Shown: positions 21,033 through 29,786 of the stretch, one piece after another | How positions within the stretch are numbered: position 1 is the stretch's first letter | Layout of the letters: every line of letters starts with the position of its first letter | Source of the DNA: Chara braunii | Taxonomy: Eukaryota > Streptophyta > Charophyceae > Charales > Characeae | DNA length: 31,389 nt | Direction of reading: 5' to 3' | NCBI GenBank assembly: GCA_003427395.1 | Contig: BFEA01000390.1 | Location: forward strand, 48,619-80,007 | Program-made: the position numbers and the translations under genes | The notes under the pieces: model-generated | Told to the model about the DNA's origin: nothing | Seen by the model: only the letters and a program-made list of their open reading frames with translations | Database searches by the model: none

Positions 21033-21046
21033 GACACTTGAGTGTC
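21033..21046. repeat. 14-bp palindrome conserved in the LTRs
   Basis: GACACTTGAGTGTC, the inverted counterpart of 7405-7418 and 10553-10566. Confidence 0.6.
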
Positions 21047-21757
21047 ATGAGCGGTACTCGGATCCACGAGGGACCGGTTGATTATGGGCACTACATAGTA
21101 CGCCATCATTGTGACTGCTTGCGTACGCTTGCATTGCGAGTCGATATGAGTTGACCCAGCGTCTGCGCGGTTTTATACTAAGTCTCGCGCGCGACGCTTA
21201 TCCGATTTCCACATCGGAGAATTATGGAACAGCTGCGGAAGGGACTGGGAGCGTTAGCGCGTTGTTTGTGTTGTGTTGTTTTGTTTGTGTGTGTGTGTGT
21301 TCGTAAAGTGGAGTGCGCGTGGTGTGTGGGATGCGACCTAGTCGACCGACGACGAGCCGCACATGGGACTTCAACCCCCAGGATGTCGGTTCACGTGCGG
21401 GTCCGATAGGCGTGCTACCGCGCATACCCCCTATGCTACAGTGAACGAGAAACGCCCTCGGTTGGTCCACCTCTGCGATTGCAACTGATTAGCTTTCGTA
21501 CTGTGGACTGGTATCTCGGCGGGGATACGCCCACCGAAGGGAGGTGACAGCTCCTGTAAGGTGGAGGTAAGTTGTGCCTCGCGTAGGCCCTATCCTGTCG
21601 TAGGGGCTCGTGAGAGGTATGGCTGGCGCACTCGACCGGAGCGGCCTAAGGGAGCTCCATTTGTGTGTCCGTGACGAGGTTGGTCCAACTCCTGCGTGAC
21701 GCGATCGAGAAGGTCCCGCGCTGCCATGTGCGGTGCCGGGCCGATGCGCTCGACAGG

Positions 21758-21776
21758 TGGCGCCGTTGCCGGGGAT
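21758..21776 (+). other. Primer-binding site for tRNA-Asp
   Basis: TGGCGCCGTTGCCGGGGAT is complementary over 19 nt to the 3' end of plant cytosolic tRNA-Asp including CCA (…ATCCCCGGCAACGGCGCCA). It is separated from the LTR end by GG. It sets element orientation and the LTR boundary. Confidence 0.92.
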
Positions 21777-21791
21777 AACGGAAGCCTACTG

Positions 21792-21827
21792 TTGTCCCTG
21801 GTGGAACGATTGTCCCTGGTGGAACGA
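21792..21827 (+). repeat. 18-bp perfect tandem duplication in the leader
   Basis: TTGTCCCTGGTGGAACGA occurs twice back to back (21792-21809 and 21810-21827). The left element has a single copy (9784-9801), so the duplication is specific to the right element. Confidence 0.85.
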
Positions 21828-21886
21828 CGTCCGGGTACGAGTGAGAAATAAGCGTAAGAGAGTGACAAGTGTGATTGAAGTGTAAG

Positions 21887-22082
21887 GTAAGTGATGTGAG
21901 ACTAAGTATAAAAAGGGGAAGTTAGCACCTGTATATGTGTATTTGGTTATCTGCCCGGTTCTAGCAAGAGCGTAAAGGGTGGCAATACTCATGTCAAGGG
22001 TGAGGTTGGGTAGGAGATGCGGGCTAGACCAGGTTGGAGTAGGATGCTAAGTAGGTGAGTGCCTTTGGTTTTCTCTTAACAG
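21887..22082 (+). other. Candidate leader intron
   Basis: The donor AAG|GTAAGT at 21887 is a full consensus match. The acceptor TTTTCTCTTAACAG|G at 22082 follows a pyrimidine-rich run, with a CTAA branch-like word about 35 nt upstream. Removal of the 196 nt would bring the tRNA-primed leader within 26 nt of the ORF1 ATG (22109). A TATAAAAA at 21907 inside it is an alternative reading as an internal promoter. No transcript evidence is available. Confidence 0.4.
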
Positions 22083-22108
22083 GAAATTGGAAAAAAAAGC
22101 CTACCAAG

Positions 22109-25100
22109 ATGTCGGAGGGTGGCAGTATATCGGATGGCGCCGGAAGGGTCCTGACCATCGAGGACTTCATCGCTGCCCTAGATCGACATGAGAGGACCCC
22201 GAGTAATGTTCCGAAGGTTGAGACCTTCCACTTCGATGGGGAAAGGGTCTCAGACTAGCTAGACCTGGTGGAGCAGGCAATAGTGGGATTACCGGATGAG
22301 GTGAAATTCCAGCGTATTATGAGGTACGTGCTCCATAGGCACCATCAGGAGGTACAAAAGGTTGTGGATGCAGCCCATGGCAGTTGGGCAAGGTTTAGGG
22401 AGAGCATGCTGCGCAAGTATCGGTTGGGTGATGGGTTGCTCACCATCTCAGATCTTGAGGGAATGAACAAGGATGACTTAACCACGATAGGGGCCTTCGT
22501 ACAGGAGTTTAAGAAGAAGGCAAGGAAAGTTCACGGGATCTCTGAGGAAAGGCAGTGCGCCATCTTTTTGGGACTGCTCACTGCGTCAGAGGCAGCCGAA
22601 TTGACGAGTCATGGAGGAGGCAGCGCAAAACTTACCTGGGCCATCATCGACAGAGGAGTGGAGGATGAGAGTTTAGACCAGGTAGAGCAGCATCAGATGC
22701 ACCTGCAAAGAAGGAAGAGGAAGGAGAGGGACGCTACTGCATCAGAGACCCCGGGAGTAAAGAGGATAGTCACTGATGTACTTGCGGCGTTGGGCGACGA
22801 CCAGGATGCCGAGGCGCAAAAAAAGGTGGTAGCCGTGGTCCAAGGCCGGGGAAAGGAGGTGGGGGATTAGGGCGCCGGGCAGGAGGATTACAGCGGGGAG
22901 GAGACGGTATCGCAGATCCTTACCAAGGCCCAGCGAAAGCAACGCAATTTGTTGTCGGGAGGCCAAGGGTCTGGCAAAGGGCAGATCCCCCAGGCAGTTG
23001 CCGCATCGCCAGCAGCCGCCGTAATCGTGCCCATATCGGCAGGGCCGACACCAATGGGGCCGCCTCCGGCCTGCGGACAATGGGTACCGTACTGTCAGGC
23101 AGCGCCCTGGCCTAGCTGTAGTCATTGCACCTCGTGTGAAGGGGGCCAAGCCCATACTGGACAGATGGTTCCGTTTTCGGGTCCGTCAACGAGCGCAGGG
23201 CCGCCAAGTTTCCCGGTGACGCAAGGCCAATTCACGGCCCAACCTCCCCCTTCGCAGCAAGCATCGCAGGCTAGCGTGGCGGGTGGAGGAGGCCAAGGGC
23301 AAGGTGGACAGGGCAATGGGGGTCGGGGACAAGGAGGCCGAGGGGGTGGCGGACGAGGCCGAAATGGCGGAGGACGTGGCGGTGGATGGAATAGCCAAGG
23401 GGGCCAAGGCCAAGGTGACCAGGGCGGCCGGCAAGGGGGCAAAGGGTATGGGAGGCCCCACTTTGACTGGTGGAACGCTACCTGTTGGCATTGTGGCGTC
23501 GTAGGTCACACGATTCGGTTCTGCCAACAACGGCGGGACGACGAGCTCACAGGCCTGATCTCCTCCTGTATGGATGGGGACATATATGATAAGTGGGGGA
23601 AGCACATTGACCCCAAGACCCCAGGAGGGATCAGGCAGGAGGCCCTCAGGCGGGCGGCGGTGGGACCTCCAGCATCCCCGACCATGTTCAGGATGTGGCA
23701 GGAGAGAAAAGACCCGGCCATAAGAATAGAGGAGATTACGGGGGATAGTGAGGAGGTTACCCAACGACTAAAGGCCGGGGCCATAAAGGGAGAGCCGATA
23801 ATTGTTGAGTCAGATGACGAGGCGAGAGAGGATGAAAGGGAGCCGGCCATAGCCACTCTGGAAAAGATGGAGGATTTGATAGAAAAAATGGTGAGGTACC
23901 AGCGGAGACAAAAGGAGCTATGTGATGAAGTTCAAGGGTGGAGAGCCCACCTCCCGAAGGTCTTCCTCTATGAGACCGGGCCGGGGACGGCAGCCGGACA
24001 GCAGAGTAGTCCCAGGGTTGCCGTGGCAGGGTCGGGCCGTAGGTCAGGGATGACGTTCAGGCTGCCCACCTCGCATGGGCGGGCGCCGCAAGCAACTCAA
24101 ACTAGGAGCCAAAGTAAGGCGGGCCCTAGTTAGACGCCAAGTCAGGCACCTCCACGGAAGAGACCTGAGCCTGAGCATAGGAAGGAGGTGGTCGAAATCC
24201 AGGAAGAAGAGGAAGAGGATGATGACACGAAGGATGAGAGACTCCGTCAGGAGGAGGATCGTCAGGAGGAGGATCGTCAGACGGAACAAAGAGCTCAGAG
24301 AAGAGAGGCTCAGGAGAGAGTCGAGCCAGGTCCACAGGACAGGGTGCCCAGGAAGAGAAAGTACACCATCAGGTTGGAGGAAGACTTCGACGTGGAGAGG
24401 ATGGTGGACCGGCTCCTTGAAGGTCATAATGACCTTATGAACTTAAAAGATATTCTGGCGTCCGCGCCTAGATTCCGGGAGGAATTGAAAGAGCGATTAT
24501 CTCGAAGGCTAGTGCCCAACGTTCATCTAAGCGCAGTTCTGTCAAGGGAAGTGGGGTGGACACAAGCTGGGACAAGGTTGGAAAGGGAAGTGGGTACGGT
24601 TGTACACCTGGACCTGTTGTTTATGCCAACTGGGAAAAATGAGTGCAATTACATCTTCGATGCCCGGGATAACCTTACTGGGTTTGTGGACGGTCGGGCT
24701 ATCCGGACGAAGACTGACCCAGTTTTGGCAAATTGCAACGAGGAGTATTACCTGCGCTATCCTTTCGTCAAGGAGTTCGTGATGGATCGAGGATCGGATT
24801 TTACCTGCAATGAGGTGCGAACCTTACTTGCAGGGTATGGGGTAGTGGCCAACTATACCACGGTCGCGCACCCTCAAGCAAACGCTCCTGTGGAGAGGGG
24901 GCACAGTACCATCACGAATCTCTTGGCTAAGTGGACAGAGGGCAAGCCTGGTCAGCGGCCGAAATTCCTGCGAGTGGCTTTCTTAATGGAGAATGTTACT
25001 GTGAAGAGGACTACCAAGTATGCGTCAGCCACGCTATGGTACGGGAGGCACACCACCTTTCCTATAGAAAGCTTTATGAAGACGTGGAGACGCCAGGACT

Positions 25101-25462
25101 TGGAAGTGAACCTGCCCTTCGAAGAACTGCTCGATATTCGGGCGCGGCAAGTGGGGGCGGCCGAGGAGAGATTACGAGAGGTCGCTGGTCAGGTAGAGAG
25201 AAGCCGCATGGAGGATAAGATGAGGTGGGACCAGATGGCGCGCGTAAGGAAGGAGCCGTTGGCAGTGGGGGACGTCGTGTTACTGTACGACTCCTCTCTG
25301 GAGAAGCAATGGTCGAGGAAGCTCGACAAGAGATGGATGGGCCCCTATAGAATTGTGCGATGCGGCGAATTTGGGGCATACCAGATCGAAGAGCTAAACG
25401 GGACGAAATGGAAGGATTGGGTATCCGGGACGAGACTAAAGAAGTTCGTGGTTAGGGAATAG
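22109..25462 (+). pseudogene. ORF1: Gag fused in frame to a Ty3/gypsy integrase, three internal stops
   Basis: One continuous frame of 1117 codons from ATG 22109 (context AAGATGT), broken by TAG at 22256, 22868 and 24131 (codons 50, 254, 675). The capsid-like Gag domain spans about residues 40-220 (WARFRESMLRKYRLGD, then VQEFKKKARKV and FLGLL). A Gly/Arg-rich RNA-binding stretch lies at 23281-23455. An intact CCHC zinc knuckle, CWHCGVVGHTIRFC, is at 23483-23524. An acidic, charged segment follows, then the integrase from about 24596. No protease (DTGA-type), reverse transcriptase (YxDD) or RNase H sequence is present between Gag and integrase. The frame runs through the junction (near GTRLEREVGT, about 24570-24600), so an in-frame internal deletion is inferred. 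The copy cannot be autonomous. It is the internal region of the element whose LTR ends at 21755. Confidence 0.9.
24596..25462 (+). pseudogene. Integrase core and C-terminal domain (part of ORF1)
   Basis: The DDE residues are all present: D in HLDLLFMP (24611), D in MDRGSDF (24785) and E in PVERGH (24893). Spacings are 57 and exactly 35 residues between them, the retroviral-type D-D35E pattern. HPQANAPVERG is the usual block around the last residue. The C-terminal GPY/F module (WMGPYRIV...YQIEEL) at about 25331-25400 is typical of Ty3/gypsy integrases. The N-terminal HHCC zinc domain is missing, removed with protease, RT and RNase H. No chromodomain follows; the protein ends LKKFVVRE. Within this part there is no stop, so the deletion derivative kept an open integrase while Gag decayed. 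Confidence 0.9.
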
Positions 25463-25588
25463 GTAAAGCCGCGATCCCTCCCATGGTAAACCCTTGTCCT
25501 AAGTATTGCATGTCGTGATTGGAAACGAAGGAAGGCTGGATATGTTTGAGATTGAGTGTATATTTGCTCTAGAGACAGCTGAGCCCAT

Positions 25589-25638
25589 ATGCTGATCCTT
25601 TCGTGTGCCTGTTCGTTTCGTTTCGCCTGATGTGCAGG
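25589..25638 (+). promoter_or_regulatory. Splice-acceptor-like signal upstream of ORF2
   Basis: A branch-like CTGAT (25589-25593), a T-rich run (TTCGTTTCGTTTCG) and TGTGCAG|G ending at 25637 lie 22 nt before the ORF2 ATG. With the leader donor at 21887 this would give a spliced subgenomic mRNA for ORF2, as for env-position genes of other LTR elements. The inference rests on sequence resemblance only. Confidence 0.4.
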
Positions 25639-25659
25639 TCTGACTTTTTGAAGGCAGCC

Positions 25660-28500
25660 ATGCAGAGGGGCGGGCGGGGCACGCGGCCACGACAGAGACC
25701 TCTCGGGGCATCCGGAGGGGAGGAGCGGCATGGGCCCTTCAAGAGAGAGCCTACACCCATGTTTGATGACAACAACATCGAGCTCTTCTTGGACGCCTAC
25801 CGAGAGCATGCAGCCCAGAGAGGATGGGACGTGTCTGAGAGGGTACGTCACTTAAGGGGAATTGGGAGGTTCGAGGAGCCCATTGCGCAAATCAGAAAGG
25901 AGGCCCTGACTCGGTCGGAGGTAGAGGCGAGGATGCAGAGATTGAGAGCTTCGCCTTTGGGGAATGATGGGCTACCTATCCGCTTGGAGGAAGGAAACGT
26001 GGAGGAGTTCATCCCGGCATACGAACAGTATATGAGCGATCAGGGGGTTCCGAGGGATGAGTGGGTGCAGGCGCTACTCATTTGGACCAGAAGAGTGGAG
26101 CGTCCACTGGCGAGGCAGATCCGGGGTCGGGCACGAGACTGGGAGGATTGTTGGGCTCAGCTGAGGGAGGCGTTCCGGCGGCCGAAACCAGAGAGACCAG
26201 AACCCAGGGTTGATAGAAGACGGCAGAGCAAAAGGTTAAGGGATTTGGAGGCAAGAGAGCCGGTGGCATCGAGAGGCGGCCGAAAAGCCTTGGCACAGCG
26301 GGAAGGAGGGCAAGCAGGACTATCTAGGGCAGGGGAGTCCTTCCCTGCTTGTGGCCTCAGGCAGGTGGAGTTCCATCCAGTCATGGAGGGTGACCTACCA
26401 GGATCCTCGCCATAGGCACCAGAGCGGAGGGAGAGCGAGGTACCGACAGCGCCGTTCGGGAGCCTGGAAGCCCACCTGGACGCGTCCCAGTGGGAGGCCC
26501 CTTCAGCAGGAATGAGCCCTACGGATCCATCTGGAGGGGAGCGGACTCATCCTGAGCCCGAGGCAGAGCCACTCTGGTTGAAGGGGGTAGGGGCGGAAGA
26601 TGTTATTGTGGTGGAAGGTGATACTCCTCCCGACTCCCCAGCTCGAGTTCAGGCGCGGCGGTCTTGGCCAGAGGGCGTCCCAAAGCCAGACAGCCAGGAG
26701 GCCCCAGTACCACCACCAGAAGCCGCTATGTCACCCAGGCAGGAGGATGAGGCACGGGGACCGGAAGAAGGGTGGAGAGCTGAGCCCCGCCTAGTCATTG
26801 ATTCACATTTAGCCTTGCATGCAACTGAGCACCCTGACATTGAGGAGCCCAGCCTGGTTGGGCCATCATCGGGGCCAGCATGTACTGAGTCAGAGGAGGG
26901 CTCGCAAGTGGTAACTGGGGGAGTCGTGGAGGCAGGCACAGGAAATGAGCCAGACGAAGGCGCCCAGGCAAAGCGTGCCAAGGTACGAGCTCGCCTTGCG
27001 GAGATACACGAGCGAAGGGACAGGATGGAGGCTGCAGGAATAGCGCCAACGCCACCAGTCGACCCTAAAACGAGTGAGCATTGAATTGACGAGTTGTGGG
27101 CCAGATATGAGGGGCGGAGAGAGGCAGCTCGCCAGAGGGCACAAGAGACGGGCCAGACAACTGAGGGTGCAGACGAGGCAATAGAGATTGGGGAGCTGGG
27201 TTTTTCTGCCACTAGAAAGGCCATCGAGTGGGTGGACAAGGATATAAAGCAGACATCCATCACGGCCTTTCAAAGGTACTCGCTACTCAGTGATGAGCTG
27301 ACCCTCAGGAAAGAGGAGGTGGAACAGCTGATTGCCCAACTCGCAGAGGAGCGGGCCGAGAACAAGGCTTGACAAGCTCGCCTGGAGGCAAAGGAGGCTG
27401 AGTGGGAGGGAAAGCTCAAGGAAATGGCGGCCGCAATGGAAAGACTTGTCGCTACCAAGGTGATCGACTGGACTGAGCAGAGCAGGTACGGCATCCAAGG
27501 CGAGGGGGTGCAGGAGCTGTTTGGCCAAGAGGAGGCAGCAGAGGCATTTCGGCAAGAGAAGTTGGGGAAGGTATTTCTGGACCCAACTGAGGCAGAGGGA
27601 AGAAAGGAAGCCAACAAGGGAAGCTTTGAGTTCAAGGCTCCCACTGAGCTGGCTTCGCAGCAGGAGGCCCCTACTTCGGCAGATACCCCTATGGAGGCGC
27701 TTACCCAAGAACCCCAACCTATACCAGTAGAAGAGGGGGCGGCTGAGGAGTCACTGGCGATCCTTCTGGATGTACAGGAGGGGACTCTCACTGGAGCGGT
27801 GGAGCCTCCGCAGCTTGAGGCGCAGGGGAAGAAGTCGTCACGTCTGGACGAGTTGGTAGCTGCTATGGAGGTGAATATGCCGCCGGAGGAGCCTCAGGAG
27901 CAGAGGACCCCGGAGCACGAGCCAGAGATGGGGGAATTGAGGGCACACCTGGGCTCGTGGGCCACTGGGACCGATTCGGGGGGACCAACTACTGATCAGC
28001 GGCAGCAGGAGGCCACGAGCCAGCCTACTAGAGCCGCTACTCCCCAGACTCCGAGGCCTCGCGAGAGTGAGGAAGCGGCTATGGCAGAGGAAACCCGCGA
28101 GGGCAGGCCACTGAGGTTGGATACCCCTGAGTACCAACCCGAGGGAGAGATGCAGCGAGGGGAGTCAAGTACCCAGGGAATCAAAGGAGGAGCTGAAGGA
28201 CCATGGCACCTGCCCCAGAGTCATGAAGCGAGCAAGGAGAGGGAAGAGGCACCTCCGTCGTCAGGGACCCAGGAAAAGAAGAAGAGGTTTCAAAGAAAAT
28301 CAGAGACCATGTGTTTCTACTTCTTGGATGGCATGCATAGGGCCCTGGAGTGTCCTAAGTTCCTCAAGGACAAGGTTGAGGGACGAGTCACTGAGCAGGA
28401 TGGCAAGATGTATGATAGACAAGGCCGAGTGGTAGAGAGGGCTCCGGATGGGGGTCGAGCCCAGTTGTATAGGCAAAACCAGGAGGAGATGAGCGAGTAG
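25660..28500 (+). pseudogene. ORF2: second Gag-like protein with coiled coil and damaged zinc knuckle
   Basis: One frame of 946 codons from ATG 25660 (context GCAGCCATGC), interrupted by TAG 26413, TGA 27082 and TGA 27370 (codons 252, 475, 571). Each is a single C-to-T or G-to-A step from a sense codon. The N-terminus is basic (RGGRGTRPRQRP). Residues about 30-190 hold two similar Gag-type helical segments (IELFLDAYREHAAQRGW and VEEFIPAYEQYMSDQGV). A Gag-like W-x2-C-W-x2-L-x3-F block (RDWEDCWAQLREAF) follows. A Pro/Glu-rich linker comes next, then a coiled-coil stretch around 27094-27520 (LTLRKEEVEQLIAQLAEERAENKA). A second acidic linker leads to a CCHC-type knuckle at 28312-28353 where the second Cys is Phe (CFYFLDGMHRALEC). 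It sits in the position where env-like genes occur in other LTR elements, but no signal peptide or membrane segment is seen. It could be a Gag captured from another element family. Confidence 0.8.
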
Positions 28501-29786
28501 GGACTGGTTTGCCTATACGCCAGTAGAGGTGAGGTGTTTTCTGTACATAGGAAGAGTGAGTCAGGGGTGCAGCGTATCATGGGTCAGATACACGTATCCT
28601 AGGGAGTCGTGTATGACTAAAGACCAATGTACAATAAGGTTTTGAGGTTCTGTTCGTGTTGTGATCCGAGGACTGAGACTCAGCTGTGTGATACTTAGGG
28701 CACCTAATTGTATTGCGTTTTGTTTTGAGATCAGAGTCTACCTATGGGTGGTGTGAGAGTTAGAGACACCTAGGTTATGAGCCCACCGGATATGAGGGGG
28801 AACATAACATTTGAGTATTAATGTTGGGGTTTTAGAGATATTCTATTGTTGGGTATATGCTGAGTGAGGTTTTGAGGCTACTTCCCTGTGTATGACGATC
28901 ACTCTCACTCTCACATGTGTGGCTTTCCGATGTATGATGATTTGTGTGGGATCTGTGTGGCAAACAACTCATATGCTTATGCCTTGGGAGTGAATGTAAG
29001 CTGTCTACTCTCCAGTATACTCGTGCGACCTGCCCATGGGCGGATAATAGGGCCAAGTATAAGGAGAGGAAGCGCAATCTGTTCCGTGAAAGAAGTTGTG
29101 GAAATCCTAAAAGGATCTATGAGTCCTTGGAACTCGAAAGCTTATAATGCGAAATGTTTAAATATCTAAGTTGTGTTAGGGACCCACAAGTTGGTCCCTT
29201 GTGTTGTGTTGTTGTTATGATTGAATTGTACACTATGATTTATTTGGGAGACTTATCTTCAGAAAAGGAAGATGTTTTACAAAGGTCATGTGAGAGTTCA
29301 TCCTAGAAAGAGAGGGATAGCTGACAGACCTATTGAGTGAGACCTCCCTCATAGGGAGGATGATTAATAGATCTAATGACATGAAAAGTTGGGTTGGTAA
29401 GATGAAAGACTGACGAATGGAACCAGGTTTTACCGGCCACTCGGTAAAATTTCTCGAGAATGTCGCAAAAATGTTTGATTTTGAGAGGTGTCGCTGAGAT
29501 GTGTGACCCTCTTACCCTGATCAAGTTAGGGAGTCACGGCCGGGTGGGTCTGGCGGGGCTTTTGTTTGTAAATGTGGAGAGGTTGCCATAGTTCTCTGTG
29601 TTGTCCCACGGAAAACTGGTAAACACCTCCCATATGTGGCAGGCCTATGCGCAGTCCCGCAGTAGGCCTGTATTATTGGGACGCGAGAGATGGTTAATGG
29701 GAGCCTTATCTTCCATCGAACGTATAGCGAAATGACTGTTATATATGGTACACCGACACTAAAGTCACCATTTCATGGTTTTACAC
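28501..29786. other. Gene-free stretch between ORF2 and the satellite
   Basis: No gene is recognised. A purine run GAGGGGGAA (28794-28802) could be a polypurine tract, but the following sequence does not visibly match the 5' LTR, so a 3' LTR is not demonstrated. Four perfect short hairpins cluster here: AGGGACC/GGTCCCT (29178-29199), CCTCCCT/AGGGAGG (29343-29359), TTTTACCG/CGGTAAAA (29428-29449) and CAGGCCTA/TAGGCCTG (29640-29670). Confidence 0.5.

Larger units (their letters stand above)
16990..21755 (+). repeat. Long LTR of the right retroelement (5' LTR)
   Basis: It ends ...CTCGACA at 21755, two bases before an exact tRNA-Asp PBS, and is followed by leader, gag and integrase. It is the inverted counterpart of 9838-14530. 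The start is approximate: similarity to the left LTR is last seen around 16997. Order: hairpin 17051-17095, CCAAT-containing hairpin 17554-17582, CTG/CAG-rich part (17700-17930), short stem-loop array (18577-19407), about 120-bp repeats (19606-20020), hairpin 20285-20303, TATA box 20672, palindrome 21033, GT run 21286-21301, and terminus. One ambiguous base is at 20939. Confidence 0.75.

Noticed and set aside
22742-23856. Minus-strand frames of 106-192 codons opposite ORF1
   Set aside because: They are shadows of the GC-rich Gag coding strand without recognisable motifs.
26649-28184. Minus-strand frames of up to 204 codons opposite ORF2
   Set aside because: They are shadows of ORF2, produced by its Glu/Gln/Gly/Ala-rich codons read in reverse.
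28794-29160. A 3' LTR starting after the purine run GAGGGGGAA
   Set aside because: The sequence after it shows no visible match to the 5' LTR of the right element, so neither the tract nor a 3' LTR can be supported.
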